DNA of 64,000 nucleotides from Prochlorococcus sp. AG-402-L18 (GTDB lineage: Bacteria > Cyanobacteriota > Cyanobacteriia > PCC-6307 > Cyanobiaceae): NCBI GenBank assembly GCA_003216725.1, contig QCIL01000001.1, forward strand, positions 102,812 to 166,811. Direction: 5' to 3'. The translations under genes and the position numbers were made by a program. The stretch's first letter is position 1, and each line of letters opens with the position of its first letter. Below the pieces are notes generated by a model. That model saw nothing but the letters and a program-made list of their open reading frames with translations, had not been told where the DNA came from and did not search any database. Below, piece by piece: positions 48,700 to 59,383 of the stretch.

Positions 48700-50091
48700 G
48701 TGCTCACAACAACAAAACTAGACAAAACAAATTTTCAAAAAAACTCAACTATTGGAAGTTATTGGATAACAACATTTGGATGTCAAATGAACAAAGCTGA
48801 TTCTGAGAGAATGGCTGGAACTTTAGAAAAAATGGGTTACACCAAGGCAACTGATGAACTAGAAGCTGATTTGGTCCTATATAATACATGCACAATTAGA
48901 GATAATGCGGAACAAAAAGTTTATAGCTTTCTTGGAAGACAAGTAAAAAGAAAGCACAAACTACCAGGTTTAAAACTTGTTGTTGCAGGTTGCCTTGCTC
49001 AGCAAGAAGGAGAGTCATTACTCAGAAGAGTGCCAGAACTTGATTTGGTAATGGGTCCTCAGCACGTCAATAATCTTGAGAATCTTCTAGGGAGAGTTGA
49101 TTTAGGTAATCAAGTTGCTGCTACAGAGGAAACCTTTATTTCTGAAGACATAACAAATGCGAGGAGAGAAAGCTCTATTTGTGGTTGGGTTAATATCATC
49201 TATGGATGTAATGAAAGATGTTCTTACTGTGTAGTTCCTTCAGTAAGAGGGAAAGAGCAATCAAGATATCCTAATGCGATAAAAAGTGAAATACAAAAAT
49301 TAGCGGATAATAATTTTAAAGAAATTACTCTTTTGGGACAGAATATTGATGCTTATGGAAGGGATCTTCCCGGCACTACAAAAGAGGGAAGAAAAGAAAA
49401 TACCCTAACTGATCTTTTATATTATATTCATGATGTTAATGGAATTAGCAGAATAAGATTTGCGACCAGTCATCCAAGATATTTTTCAAAAAGATTGATT
49501 AAAGCATGTTACGAACTAGATAAAGTTTGTGAACATTTTCATATCCCTTTCCAAAGTGGAAATGATGAAATTTTAAAGTTAATGTCTAGAGGATACACTA
49601 TTAAAAAGTATAAAAACATCATTGAAAATATAAGATCATTAATGCCCGATGCATCAATTACAGCAGATGCTATAGTTGCTTTCCCAGGTGAAACAGAACA
49701 ACAGTTTCAAGATACATTGAGCTTAATAACGGATATTGGATTTGATCAAGTAAATACAGCAGCATACTCGCCTAGACCAAATACTCCAGCAGCACTTTGG
49801 ACTAATCAAATCCCTGAAAAAGTAAAAAAAGCTAGATTACAGGAAATTAATGCATTGGTAGAGACAACTGCCAGGAAAAGAAACGAAAGATACATAAATA
49901 ATATTGAAAGCATTTTAATTGAGGGTTTAAATCCAAAAAATTCTTCACAAATAATGGGTAGAACGAGGACGAATAGATTAACTTTCGTAGAGATCCCTAA
50001 AAACATCAAATTTAACTTTTTATTAGGTGATGAGATCGATGTCAAAATCAATAAGGCGCGACCTTTTTCTTTGACAGGTGAACTCTGCTAA
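48700..50091 (+). CDS. miaB: tRNA-i6A37 methylthiotransferase MiaB
   Basis: Radical SAM enzyme that converts i6A37 to ms2i6A37. N-terminal Fe-S cysteines in [26 protein letters not shown] and [10 protein letters not shown]; the radical SAM CxxxCxxC is [17 protein letters not shown] near residue 170. A C-terminal TRAM domain is present (about 395-460). 463 residues. Start GTG 48700, 71 bp after tRNA-His. ddl follows after 13 bp. Confidence 0.96.
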   Translation: MLTTTKLDKTNFQKNSTIGSYWITTFGCQMNKADSERMAGTLEKMGYTKATDELEADLVLYNTCTIRDNAEQKVYSFLGRQVKRKHKLPGLKLVVAGCLAQQEGESLLRRVPELDLVMGPQHVNNLENLLGRVDLGNQVAATEETFISEDITNARRESSICGWVNIIYGCNERCSYCVVPSVRGKEQSRYPNAIKSEIQKLADNNFKEITLLGQNIDAYGRDLPGTTKEGRKENTLTDLLYYIHDVNGISRIRFATSHPRYFSKRLIKACYELDKVCEHFHIPFQSGNDEILKLMSRGYTIKKYKNIIENIRSLMPDASITADAIVAFPGETEQQFQDTLSLITDIGFDQVNTAAYSPRPNTPAALWTNQIPEKVKKARLQEINALVETTARKRNERYINNIESILIEGLNPKNSSQIMGRTRTNRLTFVEIPKNIKFNFLLGDEIDVKINKARPFSLTGELC

Positions 50092-50104
50092 TGAGTTTTT
50101 TTAA

Positions 50105-51172
50105 ATGATAAGGGAAAAGAAAAAATGTGTTGGACTAATATTTGGTGGTTATTCCAATGAACATAATGTATCTATATCCTCTGCTAAAACTGTTTTTAAG
50201 GCCTTTAATTCAAAACTAAATAAAGATTCCTATACGATTAAAGCCTTTTACATTAACAAATACGGTGATTGGCTTGATAGTGATCTATCACTGAAAATTC
50301 TAATTGGTGAAATAAAAAACAATACAACAAAAGAAAAAGTGATTTTTAATCAAGAAAAAATTAACTTCCTTGATGGAATTGAATTTGAAAATGTCGATAT
50401 CTGGTTTCCTATTCTACATGGACAAAATGGTGAAGATGGATCAATTCATGGATTACTTAAATTTACGAAAAAACCTCTAGTCGGATGCGGAATTTTAGGC
50501 TCTGCTCTTGGGATGGATAAAATATTAATGAAAACAATCTTCTCAAATCTTAAAATTCCACAAGTTAATTTTCTAGTTTTTCAAAATAATGACTTTAAAA
50601 ATAAAAAAGTAAAAAATAATTTAATTAACGAGATTATCAAACAACTAAAATTTCCTGTTTTTGTTAAACCTTCCAATTCTGGCTCATCTCTAGGGATTTC
50701 AAAAGTGATAAATAAATCAGAAATTTCCCAAGCTTTAGAAAAAGCTTGGGAAATAGATTCAAGAATTCTGATAGAAGAGGGATTAGAGGTTAGAGAACTT
50801 GAATGCGGTATTATTGGAAATTCAAAACTTTTAATGTCTGAGATTGGTGAGGTGACATATGAAACTGATTGGTATGATTACAATTCAAAATACAATTTAA
50901 ATAATAAAATAACTATCCCAGCAGAAATAAATTCTGAAATCAAAGAACAAATAAAAGAAATTGCTATAAAAAGTTGTAAAGCATTAAATATTTTCGGTTT
51001 TGCAAGGGTAGATTTTTTTTTAGAAAAACATTCAAACAAAATTTTTTTAAACGAAATAAATACAATCCCTGGTTTTACCAACAAAAGTATGTTTCCAATG
51101 CTTTGGAATGCTTCAGGTTTAAATATTGATCAACTTATAGCTAAACTGATAGATATATCTCTAGATTCATAG
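50105..51172 (+). CDS. ddl: D-alanine--D-alanine ligase
   Basis: ATP-grasp enzyme of peptidoglycan precursor synthesis. LIFGGYSNEHNVSISSAKTV near the N-terminus, HGQNGEDGSIHG, VKPSNSGSSLGISK, FARVDFFLE and the Mg-binding NEINTIPGFT are present. 355 residues. It sits in a cell-wall/division run miaB-ddl-unknown-ftsQ-ftsZ. A perfect 13-bp inverted repeat lies inside the gene at 50724-50753. Confidence 0.95.
   Translation: MIREKKKCVGLIFGGYSNEHNVSISSAKTVFKAFNSKLNKDSYTIKAFYINKYGDWLDSDLSLKILIGEIKNNTTKEKVIFNQEKINFLDGIEFENVDIWFPILHGQNGEDGSIHGLLKFTKKPLVGCGILGSALGMDKILMKTIFSNLKIPQVNFLVFQNNDFKNKKVKNNLINEIIKQLKFPVFVKPSNSGSSLGISKVINKSEISQALEKAWEIDSRILIEEGLEVRELECGIIGNSKLLMSEIGEVTYETDWYDYNSKYNLNNKITIPAEINSEIKEQIKEIAIKSCKALNIFGFARVDFFLEKHSNKIFLNEINTIPGFTNKSMFPMLWNASGLNIDQLIAKLIDISLDS
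50724..50753. repeat. Perfect 13-bp inverted repeat inside ddl
   Basis: TTTCCCAAGCTTT, a 4-nt loop (AGAA), then AAAGCTTGGGAAA. The arms are exact reverse complements, so the ddl mRNA can form a 13-bp hairpin. It codes for SQALEKAWE. No U-run follows, so it is not a standard terminator. Confidence 0.85.
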
Positions 51173-51182
51173 ATAAAATCAA

Positions 51183-51593
51183 ATGTTGCATGGACTTCTC
51201 TGGTTACCATTACTTTTAATCTTTGTTTTATTAACTGCGCTTGGGTGGTTAGAGAGGAGAAGGCAAAATCTTTTTAGGAATTGGGCTGACGGTTCTGAAC
51301 TATGTAAGCTAGATAGTTCGGGAGCAGCTTATCTAAAAAATGGAGAATTAAAATGGAGTGCTTTTGAAGCAGGCATGTTCGAAGAAAAAGATAGTTTTGT
51401 AATCAAAAAACTTGAATTAGTGGAATTAATGGCTTTGACATCCGGCGACGCTCCGCTTACAAATGAATCCCAAGGGAAATGTAGACTGAGACTTGTAGGA
51501 GATGGGAAAGAGATGGATGTGCCATTTTCAGATGCAGACAGAGCTCGAGAATGGATGGATCAACTTATGGAAAAGGCTAGATGTGATTTGTGA
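51183..51593 (+). CDS. Membrane-anchored cyanobacterial protein, unknown
   Basis: 136 residues. A hydrophobic N-terminal helix (about 4-20, LLWLPLLLIFVLLTALGWLE) is followed by a soluble domain with beta-type repeats (ELCKLDSSGAAYLKNGELKW). It lies between ddl (10-bp gap) and ftsQ (4-bp overlap) in the division/cell-wall run, so it may take part in envelope growth, but no function is known to me. Confidence 0.75.
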   Translation: MLHGLLWLPLLLIFVLLTALGWLERRRQNLFRNWADGSELCKLDSSGAAYLKNGELKWSAFEAGMFEEKDSFVIKKLELVELMALTSGDAPLTNESQGKCRLRLVGDGKEMDVPFSDADRAREWMDQLMEKARCDL

Positions 51594-52309
51594 AAGTTCG
51601 ACGTAGATCCAAAAAAAATAACCCAATCTTATTAATCTTATTATTTTTAACAACTTTTTTAACGATGAAAATCTTTAAAAAAGTTGAAATTAATAATATT
51701 AAAATCTACGGAAGTGAATTATTTTCAAAAGAAGATCTTGTTGCAAACTCTTCTTTAAATCTACCAACCAAATTAATATTTGTTAAAACCAGATATGTTG
51801 AAACAGAGTTAAAAAAAAATTTATTTCTTGAAGATGTTTCTGTCAGAAGAGAAATATTACCTTTTGGTTTAAAAATTCGTATTCAAACTAGAACCCCAGT
51901 AGCTTTAGGTGTAACCATCATTCAAGGTAAAAATATAAAGGGTTTTGTAGATGAAGAAGGATATTTTATAAAAAAAAATTATACTGATAAAAATCTTAGT
52001 GAATTTCCATGTAAAGTTCTTGGTTGGAAAGAAGAATATAGAAAACAATTATCAAAAATTCTTAGTTATCAAAAAAATAATGATATTCAATTTATAACTA
52101 TAAATTTCTCCCCTAATGGTTTTTTAACATTAGAGGAAAAAAGTTTGAAAAAATTATTACTTGGATTTAATCCAAACATCATAGAGACTCAATTGAAGAT
52201 AATAAGTGAGCTTAAAAATCAACCTAAGGTTATAGGCTTATACGAAAAAATTGATAATATCGATCTGACTGACCCTAGAAATCCAAGAATTAAAGTGTTC
52301 AAACCCTAA
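51590..52309 (+). CDS. ftsQ: Cell division protein FtsQ
   Basis: 239 residues. A short cytosolic basic start and one membrane helix (about 11-27) are followed by a POTRA domain (VEINNIKIYGSELFSKEDLVA...LEDVSVRREILPFGLKIRI) and the FtsQ domain with NPRIKVFKP at the end. It belongs to the septal complex. Start GTG 51590 overlaps the upstream stop (GTGA). ftsZ follows after 177 bp. Confidence 0.88.
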   Translation: MKVRRRSKKNNPILLILLFLTTFLTMKIFKKVEINNIKIYGSELFSKEDLVANSSLNLPTKLIFVKTRYVETELKKNLFLEDVSVRREILPFGLKIRIQTRTPVALGVTIIQGKNIKGFVDEEGYFIKKNYTDKNLSEFPCKVLGWKEEYRKQLSKILSYQKNNDIQFITINFSPNGFLTLEEKSLKKLLLGFNPNIIETQLKIISELKNQPKVIGLYEKIDNIDLTDPRNPRIKVFKP

Positions 52310-52486
52310 TATTTGAAAACAAATTTTATATAAACTTTTTTGATAAGTAAAGTATTTATGGGGGTTTTGCTTACTAACTTGCTTTTTAAAGAAATTAATT
52401 TTTAAGGACTTATATCAAAAAAATCCTAAATATGAGCTTAGTGTGTTCATAATGCACCCAATACTAGTATTTGATTTTATTTAGAG

Positions 52487-53602
52487 ATGAGCTTCGGAAA
52501 CAATCCAAACTTTGATCAATCAAAAGAAATTCTTCCAAGTCAAAATGCCAAAATTGAAGTAATTGGTGTTGGAGGTGGTGGGAGTAATGCCGTTAATAGA
52601 ATGATTGACAGTGACCTTGAAGGGGTTTCATTCAGAGTTCTAAACACTGATGCTCAAGCATTATTGCAGTCCTCTGCTGAAAGAAGAGTGCAACTAGGCC
52701 AAAATTTAACTAGAGGACTTGGTGCAGGTGGAAATCCTAGTATCGGTCAAAAAGCTGCTGAAGAATCAAAAGAAGAACTACAACAAGCATTAGAGGGGTC
52801 AGATTTAGTTTTCATAGCCGCCGGAATGGGAGGAGGTACTGGGACTGGAGCAGCACCAGTTGTTGCAGAAGTCGCCAAACAAAGTGGAGCACTGACAGTA
52901 GGGATAGTAACAAAGCCATTCTCATTTGAGGGTAAAAGGAGAATGAGGCAGGCTGAAGAAGGTATTGCAAGATTAGCTGAAAATGTCGATACTCTTATAG
53001 TTATTCCTAATGATCGATTAAAAGATGTTATTGCAGGTGCCCCACTTCAAGAGGCATTCAAAAATGCTGATGATGTGTTAAGAATGGGTGTAAAAGGAAT
53101 AAGTGATATTATTACATGTCCAGGTTTAGTCAATGTTGATTTTGCTGATGTTAGGTCAGTTATGACTGAAGCAGGAACAGCTTTGCTAGGGATTGGTATT
53201 GGTTCTGGAAGATCAAGAGCACTAGAAGCTGCCCAAGCAGCAATGAATAGTCCGTTGCTAGAAGCAGCAAGAATTGATGGAGCCAAGGGATGTGTTATCA
53301 ATATCACAGGTGGTAAAGATATGACTTTAGAGGATATGACTTCAGCTTCAGAAATTATTTATGATGTCGTAGATCAAGAAGCAAATATAATAGTTGGTGC
53401 TGTTGTCGACGAATCAATGGAGGGGGAAATACAAGTTACTGTCATTGCAACAGGATTTGAAACTAATCAACCATTAAGGCAGCAAAGAATAAAAAACAGA
53501 TTATCTAATCAACCTCTATATAATAATTCTGATAATAAAGAAATAGGTGCCAACATCCCAGAGTTTTTAAGATTAAGGCAAAATAAAAAAGATATCGAAT
53601 AA
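52487..53602 (+). CDS. ftsZ: Cell division GTPase FtsZ
   Basis: Tubulin homologue forming the Z ring. The GTP-binding signature [17 protein letters not shown] is near residue 115, [15 protein letters not shown] at the N-terminus, and the T7 loop [11 protein letters not shown] near 208. 371 residues, with a short disordered C-terminus ([16 protein letters not shown]) as the conserved tail for Ftn2 and other partners. The 177-bp gap upstream probably holds its promoter. Confidence 0.97.
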   Translation: MSFGNNPNFDQSKEILPSQNAKIEVIGVGGGGSNAVNRMIDSDLEGVSFRVLNTDAQALLQSSAERRVQLGQNLTRGLGAGGNPSIGQKAAEESKEELQQALEGSDLVFIAAGMGGGTGTGAAPVVAEVAKQSGALTVGIVTKPFSFEGKRRMRQAEEGIARLAENVDTLIVIPNDRLKDVIAGAPLQEAFKNADDVLRMGVKGISDIITCPGLVNVDFADVRSVMTEAGTALLGIGIGSGRSRALEAAQAAMNSPLLEAARIDGAKGCVINITGGKDMTLEDMTSASEIIYDVVDQEANIIVGAVVDESMEGEIQVTVIATGFETNQPLRQQRIKNRLSNQPLYNNSDNKEIGANIPEFLRLRQNKKDIE

Positions 53603-53617
53603 AAGTTAGAATAAAGT

Positions 53618-53711
53618 GACTCGGTTATCTCGCCTGCCTCAAGCATCCCTTGTGGCTGCTACCTTCCGGTCCTGACCAGGTTTAGGCGTTAAAACCGCGA
53701 AAGGCCGAGTC
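53618..53711 (-). ncRNA. ffs: Signal recognition particle RNA (4.5S type)
   Basis: On the minus strand the sequence carries the conserved Ffh-binding hairpin (CCTGGTCAGGACCGGAAGGT with the GGAAG tetraloop and AGCAGCC). The ends pair as GACTCGG / CCGAGTC. About 94 nt, the small bacterial type lacking the Alu domain. It lies between convergently oriented space: ftsZ (plus) ends 16 bp before it and panB starts 46 bp after it on the plus strand. It pairs with Ffh from 25.5 kb. Confidence 0.95.
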
Positions 53712-53756
53712 TCAATTAGTTTAGCAATTTTTGATTAAAAAAGATACATAGCCATT

Positions 53757-54530
53757 ATGTTGCCATTAGAACTAGTTAAATATAAAAAAAATTCTCAAAA
53801 AATTATTGCACTTACTGCATGGGATTGTATAACAGGATCTCTAGCGGAAGAATCTGGTGCTGACATTGTTTTAGTAGGTGATTCTCTCGCAATGGTTTGT
53901 TTAGGGTATAAGTCAACACTCCCTGTGACCTTAGATAATATGATTCATCACACAAATGCAGTTTCAAGAGGTTTTACCAAAAGTATTGAGGATCAGCCGT
54001 TGCTAGTATGTGATATGCCTTTTCTTACCTATCAATGTGGGGAAGATAAGGCGGTGGAATATGCAGGTAAAATAATCAAGAATACTTATGCAAAAGCAGT
54101 AAAAATTGAAGGAGCAGAACCTGAAATTCAAAATGTTATTTCTAGATTAATTAGGATGGGTATACCAGTTATGGGTCACTTAGGACTTACTCCACAAAAC
54201 TATTTAAATTTGGGTTTAAGAAAACAAGGCGAAAAACTAGAAAGTCAAGAAAAAATTAAAAGGGATGCTGTTGCACTTGAAAAATTAGGATGTTTTTCTT
54301 TGGTTTTAGAACACATTCCAGAAATACTAGCAGTGGAAATTAAAACATTATTAAAAATACCAACAATAGGAATAGGAGCCGGCAATTCTTGTGATGGACA
54401 AATAAGAGTAACAGCTGATTTACTAGGTTTAAACGAAAAACAACCCCCATTTTGTCAACCAATGATTGAAGGAAAAAAATTACTTGGAAAAAAATTAAAA
54501 GAATGGGTAGCTTCTGAGAGACTTAATTAA
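53757..54530 (+). CDS. panB: 3-methyl-2-oxobutanoate hydroxymethyltransferase
   Basis: First step of pantothenate (CoA) synthesis. [30 protein letters not shown] with the metal ligand Asp near residue 42, [24 protein letters not shown] and [14 protein letters not shown] are present. 257 residues. Its end overlaps the convergent hemW-like stop by 8 bp. Confidence 0.95.
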   Translation: MLPLELVKYKKNSQKIIALTAWDCITGSLAEESGADIVLVGDSLAMVCLGYKSTLPVTLDNMIHHTNAVSRGFTKSIEDQPLLVCDMPFLTYQCGEDKAVEYAGKIIKNTYAKAVKIEGAEPEIQNVISRLIRMGIPVMGHLGLTPQNYLNLGLRKQGEKLESQEKIKRDAVALEKLGCFSLVLEHIPEILAVEIKTLLKIPTIGIGAGNSCDGQIRVTADLLGLNEKQPPFCQPMIEGKKLLGKKLKEWVASERLN

Positions 54531-55746
54531 TTTCATCCCACCATTTAAACATTGAAATAAGAACTTGATTGCTTAATTCCATACCTTTTGGATCACTTAA
54601 GAAAAATCTATTACCGCATTTATTTAACAAACCACTATCAATAAATATTTTCCATTTTTTTAGTAATTTTCCATAATTAATTACACATTTTTGTTTCTCC
54701 CAATTATGTTCATTAAATAAACTGTAGATATTTATACCCTCTTTGAGCCTTATACCTAACATGATTTTCTCATCCAATTCGTTAAAAAAATGATCTTTAT
54801 CAACAAGAGAAGAATCTAACATTTTTTCACATTGATTATTAACCCATTCTTTATATTTGAAGCTTACTTTTGGCCTAGTAAGCTTCTTACCCCAAGGAGA
54901 ACTAGTAGAGCCTTGGCCAAACCCCCACCAACCTAAACCTTTCCAATAGACTCTATTGTGTCTTGATTGATGACCTGGAAGAGAATAATTCGAAATTTCA
55001 TATCTTGAATATCCAAAATGTTTTAAAAGAGAACTCGTTAATTTACTATTTTCATAAGATTCATCTTCACATGGAGGTGATAATTTACCAGAATCATATT
55101 GTTTCTTAAAGACAGTCCCATCTTCGATACTCAAATCATAAATTGATAAATGTGGAGGACAATAACTTAAGGTTTTATGCAAATCTTCTTTCCACTCTTT
55201 AAAATTACTTAATGGAAGATTTTGAATTAAATCTATGCTCCAACTTTTGATAGAACCTGCTTCATATTCTTTTTTCAACCAAAAGCAAGATTTTTCAACA
55301 TCTTCACGAAGGTGTCTTCTTCCAGCTTTTTTGAGTATCTTATTATTAAAACTTTGTGCCCCAAGGCTAAATCTATTTATTCCAGATTTTATAAATCCAT
55401 AGAGATCATCTGCACTAAAACTTGCAGGATCAACCTCCATAGTTATTTCGGCACCATAATCAATCCCATAATTATCTCTAAATAAATCAATTAAACCTTT
55501 AATGTGTTTAGGATCTAAAATTGATGGTGTACCACCACCTATATAAATAGTTGAAAGAGGTGATTTATCTTTAATTGACAATATTTCTTTATGCAAAAAA
55601 TATAGGTATTCATTGATTGTTTTACTTCCATATCCTTTGAGAGGTTCAATTTTATCCCCTAAAGGAATAACTGTAAAATCGCAATAGAAGCATCTTCTAT
55701 GACAAAAAGGTATATGAACATATGCACTTCTTGGAGATTTATTCAT
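54523..55746 (-). CDS. hemW: HemW-like radical SAM protein
   Basis: 407 residues. CxxxCxxC is at residues 15, 19 and 22 (FCHRRCFYC), with [31 protein letters not shown] and [18 protein letters not shown]. It lacks the extra N-terminal cysteine arrangement of true oxygen-independent coproporphyrinogen oxidase HemN, so the HemW heme-chaperone assignment is preferred. Convergent with panB (8-bp overlap). Confidence 0.88.
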   Translation of the reverse strand: MNKSPRSAYVHIPFCHRRCFYCDFTVIPLGDKIEPLKGYGSKTINEYLYFLHKEILSIKDKSPLSTIYIGGGTPSILDPKHIKGLIDLFRDNYGIDYGAEITMEVDPASFSADDLYGFIKSGINRFSLGAQSFNNKILKKAGRRHLREDVEKSCFWLKKEYEAGSIKSWSIDLIQNLPLSNFKEWKEDLHKTLSYCPPHLSIYDLSIEDGTVFKKQYDSGKLSPPCEDESYENSKLTSSLLKHFGYSRYEISNYSLPGHQSRHNRVYWKGLGWWGFGQGSTSSPWGKKLTRPKVSFKYKEWVNNQCEKMLDSSLVDKDHFFNELDEKIMLGIRLKEGINIYSLFNEHNWEKQKCVINYGKLLKKWKIFIDSGLLNKCGNRFFLSDPKGMELSNQVLISMFKWWDEIN

Positions 55747-55843
55747 AATAATAAAAACATTTTTATTCTCAAAAAATAATTTTAGGATCTAAAAAAATAA
55801 AATCCTTATTTACTCAATTAATAAATCCTAGTAGATTAGATAT

Positions 55844-56953
55844 ATGACAGATATCTTAGTACTAATTTTATTTGTATTGTCTGGAGCGGCTTCAGGTTGG
55901 CTTGGAGTTGATCTATTACCAGTTGACATACTCAAACAGGTATCGAATGTGGAGGGGTTTAGGGTTGTATTAGCAATAATTGGTTTTTTTGTAGGACTAG
56001 CAGCTGGTTTTGTATTTTTGCAACTTAGGAAGACATTTCTTGATCAAATAAGAACAATGCCAACAGATTTACTCATAAGTAGATCTGTTGGCTTGATTTT
56101 AGGATTACTAGTTGCAAATCTTCTTCTTGCACCAATATTATTGATCCCCTTTCCTAGAGAAGTATTTTTTGCAAAACCATTAGCAGCTATTTTGAGTAAT
56201 ATTTTCTTTGGTGCTCTTGGTTATAAATTAGCTGATACACATGGAAGAACATTATTGAGACTTTTTAATCCTAATAATACGGATGCTTACTTAGTCAATG
56301 AAGGTATACTACCTGCTGCAAGTCCTAAGATTCTTGATACAAGTGTAATAATAGATGGGAGAATAAATGGTTTGTTAAGTTGTGGGCTCTTAGAGGGACA
56401 ATTAATTGTGGCTCAAAGTGTAATTGATGAATTACAAACTCTCGCTGACTCAAGCAGTAATGAAAAAAGGTCTAAAGGAAGAAGAGGCCTTAAATTATTG
56501 AGAGAACTAAGAGATTTATACGGGAGAAGACTTGTAATAAATCCTACAAAGTATGAGGGTAATGGAGTTGATGAAAAGCTTTTAAAAATTACTGAAGATA
56601 TGTCAGGAACTTTAATAACAGCAGATTATAATCTTTCTCAAATTGCTGAAGTAAAAGAATTAAAAGTTATGAATTTAAGCGATTTAGTTATTGCTTTGAG
56701 GCCAGAAGTTCAACCAGGAGAATCACTCAATATAAAAATTGTTAGAGAGGGCAAGGAAAAAATGCAAGGAATTGGATATTTAGATGATGGAACAATGGTT
56801 GTTATTGATGAAGCAAAGAAATTTGTTGGTGAAAGGTTAGACATTGTAATTACTGGCGCATTACAAACTCCTACTGGAAGAATGGTATTCGGGAAACTAA
56901 TAAATAATGCTGAGTCAAACAAATCTTTTCAATCTCCAGCAACACAGGGCTAA
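55844..56953 (+). CDS. PIN-TRAM membrane protein (YacL-like)
   Basis: 369 residues. Four membrane helices in the first ~120 residues, then a PIN nuclease-like domain (ILDTSVIIDGRINGLLSCGLL near 167, ELQTLADSSSNEKRSKGRRGL), and a C-terminal TRAM domain (GIGYLDDGTMVVIDEAKKFVGE). The PIN acidic residues (D168, E203, and D near 263) appear retained. It probably acts as a membrane-bound RNase; the cyanobacterial function is unknown. It precedes clpR by 39 bp. Confidence 0.88.
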   Translation: MTDILVLILFVLSGAASGWLGVDLLPVDILKQVSNVEGFRVVLAIIGFFVGLAAGFVFLQLRKTFLDQIRTMPTDLLISRSVGLILGLLVANLLLAPILLIPFPREVFFAKPLAAILSNIFFGALGYKLADTHGRTLLRLFNPNNTDAYLVNEGILPAASPKILDTSVIIDGRINGLLSCGLLEGQLIVAQSVIDELQTLADSSSNEKRSKGRRGLKLLRELRDLYGRRLVINPTKYEGNGVDEKLLKITEDMSGTLITADYNLSQIAEVKELKVMNLSDLVIALRPEVQPGESLNIKIVREGKEKMQGIGYLDDGTMVVIDEAKKFVGERLDIVITGALQTPTGRMVFGKLINNAESNKSFQSPATQG

Positions 56954-56992
56954 ATCTAGCTAGAATCAAATTATATTTACTTGGTGGTACAT

Positions 56993-57658
56993 ATGACTGT
57001 ATCTGCTCCATATTACGGCGAAAATACCGTTATGAGGACCCCACCCCCAGATCTACCCTCTTTGTTACTTAAGGAAAGAATTGTTTATCTTGGGTTGCCT
57101 TTATTTTCAGATGATGATGCAAAAAGGCAACTTGGTATGGATGTTACAGAGTTAATTATTGCTCAGCTTCTTTATCTAGAGTTTGAAGATCCAGAGAAAC
57201 CAATTTATTTTTATATAAATTCAACAGGAACTAGTTGGTATACTGGAGATGCTGTTGGATTTGAAACAGAAGCTTTTGCTATTTGCGATACTATTAGTTA
57301 CATAAAACCACCAGTTCATACAATTTGCATCGGGCAAGCAATGGGGACAGCCGCTGTTATCCTTTCATCAGGCACAAAGGGGCAAAGAGCTGCTCTCCCT
57401 CACGCTTCTATCGTGTTGCATCAACCTATAAGTGGCGCTAGAGGTCAAGCCACAGACATACAAATAAGAGCAGAGGAAGTATTGAAGAATAAAAAATCAA
57501 TGCTTGAGATATTATCTCGTAATACCGGGAAAACTATTCAAGAGCTCTCTAAAGACTCTGACAGAATGAGTTACCTCAATCCTCAAGAAGCTTTAGAATA
57601 TGGAGTTATTGACAGAATACTTTCTAGTCAAAAAGATTTACCAAAAAAACTAAATTAA
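56993..57658 (+). CDS. clpR: ClpR, ClpP-like subunit lacking the catalytic Ser
   Basis: 221 residues from ATG 56993 (the track's TTG 56981 adds four residues; GGTGG lies upstream of the ATG). It matches ClpP throughout, but the block that holds the catalytic Ser in ClpP reads ICIGQAMGTAAVIL: aligned with ClpP3's [14 protein letters not shown], Gly118 replaces the Ser. The His is present (LPHASIVLHQP). ClpR forms mixed rings with ClpP3 in cyanobacteria and plastids. It is followed by clpP at 24 bp. Confidence 0.93.
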   Translation: MTVSAPYYGENTVMRTPPPDLPSLLLKERIVYLGLPLFSDDDAKRQLGMDVTELIIAQLLYLEFEDPEKPIYFYINSTGTSWYTGDAVGFETEAFAICDTISYIKPPVHTICIGQAMGTAAVILSSGTKGQRAALPHASIVLHQPISGARGQATDIQIRAEEVLKNKKSMLEILSRNTGKTIQELSKDSDRMSYLNPQEALEYGVIDRILSSQKDLPKKLN

Positions 57659-57682
57659 CACTACCAACAACTTTTTAAAATC

Positions 57683-58291
57683 ATGCCAATAGGAACTCCA
57701 AGCGTCCCTTACAGACTTCCAGGAAGTCAATACGAAAGATGGGTAGATATTTATACAAGATTAGGAGTTGAAAGAATTCTTTTTCTTGGACAGGAGGTAA
57801 ATGATGGGATTGCCAATAGTCTTGTCGCGCAAATGCTTTATCTTGATTCTGATGACAATTCAAAACCTATATATTTATACATAAATAGCCCAGGGGGTTC
57901 AGTTACAGCTGGTTTAGCAATATATGACACGATTAAATACGTAAAAAGTGATGTAGTAACAATTTGTGTTGGCCTAGCAGCATCAATGGGTGCATTTCTA
58001 TTAGCTGCGGGAACTAAAGGTAAAAGAGTAGCTCTACCACACAGCAGAATAATGATACATCAACCTCTTGGTGGAACATCACAACGCCAAGCTAGTGATA
58101 TAGAAATCGAGGCAAAAGAAATTTTACGAATAAAAGATATGTTAAATATGTCCATGGCAGATATGACTGGACAATCATTCGAAAAAATTGAAAAAGACAC
58201 TGATAGAGACTATTTCCTTAGCGCTGAAGAAGCAAAAAATTATGGACTTATTGATAGAGTCATTTCGCATCCTAGCGAAGCTAATCAATAA
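57683..58291 (+). CDS. clpP: ATP-dependent Clp protease proteolytic subunit (ClpP3 type)
   Basis: 202 residues with an intact triad: Ser101 (GLAASMGAF), His126 ([10 protein letters not shown]) and an Asp near 175 (DRDYFL region). It is the active partner of the upstream ClpR. The mixed ClpP3/R core works with ClpC. It starts 24 bp after clpR, in one operon. The minus ORF at 57681 is a shadow. Confidence 0.95.
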   Translation: MPIGTPSVPYRLPGSQYERWVDIYTRLGVERILFLGQEVNDGIANSLVAQMLYLDSDDNSKPIYLYINSPGGSVTAGLAIYDTIKYVKSDVVTICVGLAASMGAFLLAAGTKGKRVALPHSRIMIHQPLGGTSQRQASDIEIEAKEILRIKDMLNMSMADMTGQSFEKIEKDTDRDYFLSAEEAKNYGLIDRVISHPSEANQ

Positions 58292-58393
58292 TAATTAATT
58301 TAAATATTAAATTTTTAAATTAGTTATTTATTGGTTTATTTGCACTTTTAATGTCTAAAATACTAATTATCATGATTTTAGAAATTACAACTA

Positions 58394-59383
58394 ATGACCC
58401 AACTCTTTTATGATTCAGATGCAGATCTAAGTCTCTTAAATAATAAAACAATTGCAATAATAGGTTATGGATCTCAAGGACATGCCCACGCTTTAAATCT
58501 AAAAGATAGTGGGATCGATGTAATCGTTGGTTTGTATGAGGGAAGCAAATCTGAAAGCAAAGCTATCAATGATGGATTACAAGTATTCAGTGTTTCTAAG
58601 GCATGCGAAAAAGCAGATTGGATAATGATTCTTCTACCAGATGAATTCCAGAAAGACGTTTATCTTAAAGAAATTGAGCCGAATTTAAAAGAGGGGAAGA
58701 TATTAAGTTTTGCTCATGGATTCAACATAAGGTTCGAGCTCATAAAACCTCCAAGCTACGTAGATGTTGTAATGATTGCCCCAAAAGGTCCTGGCCATAC
58801 GGTGCGTTGGGAATATCAGAATGGGCAAGGAGTTCCAGCTTTGTTTGCCGTAGAGCAAGATGCTTCTGGGAATGCAAGATCCCTCGCAATGGCTTACGCT
58901 AAAGGTATTGGTGGAACTAGGGCAGGGATTCTTGAAACAAATTTTAAAGAAGAAACTGAAACTGATTTATTTGGAGAACAAGCTGTTTTATGTGGAGGCC
59001 TATCTGAACTTGTTAAATCAGGATTTGAAACTCTTGTAGAAGCAGGCTATCAACCTGAACTTGCCTATTTTGAGTGTCTACACGAAGTAAAACTTATTGT
59101 CGATCTTATGGTGAAAGGAGGATTATCTCAAATGAGAGATTCAATCTCAAATACTGCAGAATATGGTGATTACGTAAGTGGCAAAAGACTTATAAATAGT
59201 CATACGAAAAGGGAAATGCAAAAAATCCTTAAAGATATTCAAAATGGTACTTTTGCTAAAAATTTCGTAGAGGAATGCGATAAAAACAAACCTTTAATGA
59301 CAAAATTAAGAGAAGAAAACTCGAAACACGAAATTGAAAAAGTAGGAAAAGGTCTTAGAGCTATGTTCAGTTGGCTCAAATAA
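58394..59383 (+). CDS. ilvC: Ketol-acid reductoisomerase
   Basis: Branched-chain amino acid synthesis; NADP-dependent. [19 protein letters not shown] (Rossmann) near residue 21, [20 protein letters not shown], and the Mg ligands in [21 protein letters not shown]. 329 residues, class I. It overlaps cbiB by 13 bp. Confidence 0.97.
   Translation: MTQLFYDSDADLSLLNNKTIAIIGYGSQGHAHALNLKDSGIDVIVGLYEGSKSESKAINDGLQVFSVSKACEKADWIMILLPDEFQKDVYLKEIEPNLKEGKILSFAHGFNIRFELIKPPSYVDVVMIAPKGPGHTVRWEYQNGQGVPALFAVEQDASGNARSLAMAYAKGIGGTRAGILETNFKEETETDLFGEQAVLCGGLSELVKSGFETLVEAGYQPELAYFECLHEVKLIVDLMVKGGLSQMRDSISNTAEYGDYVSGKRLINSHTKREMQKILKDIQNGTFAKNFVEECDKNKPLMTKLREENSKHEIEKVGKGLRAMFSWLK

Noticed and set aside
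53618-53711. SRP RNA on the plus strand
   Set aside because: The conserved GGAAG hairpin and CAGGTCAGG-type strand read correctly only on the minus strand.
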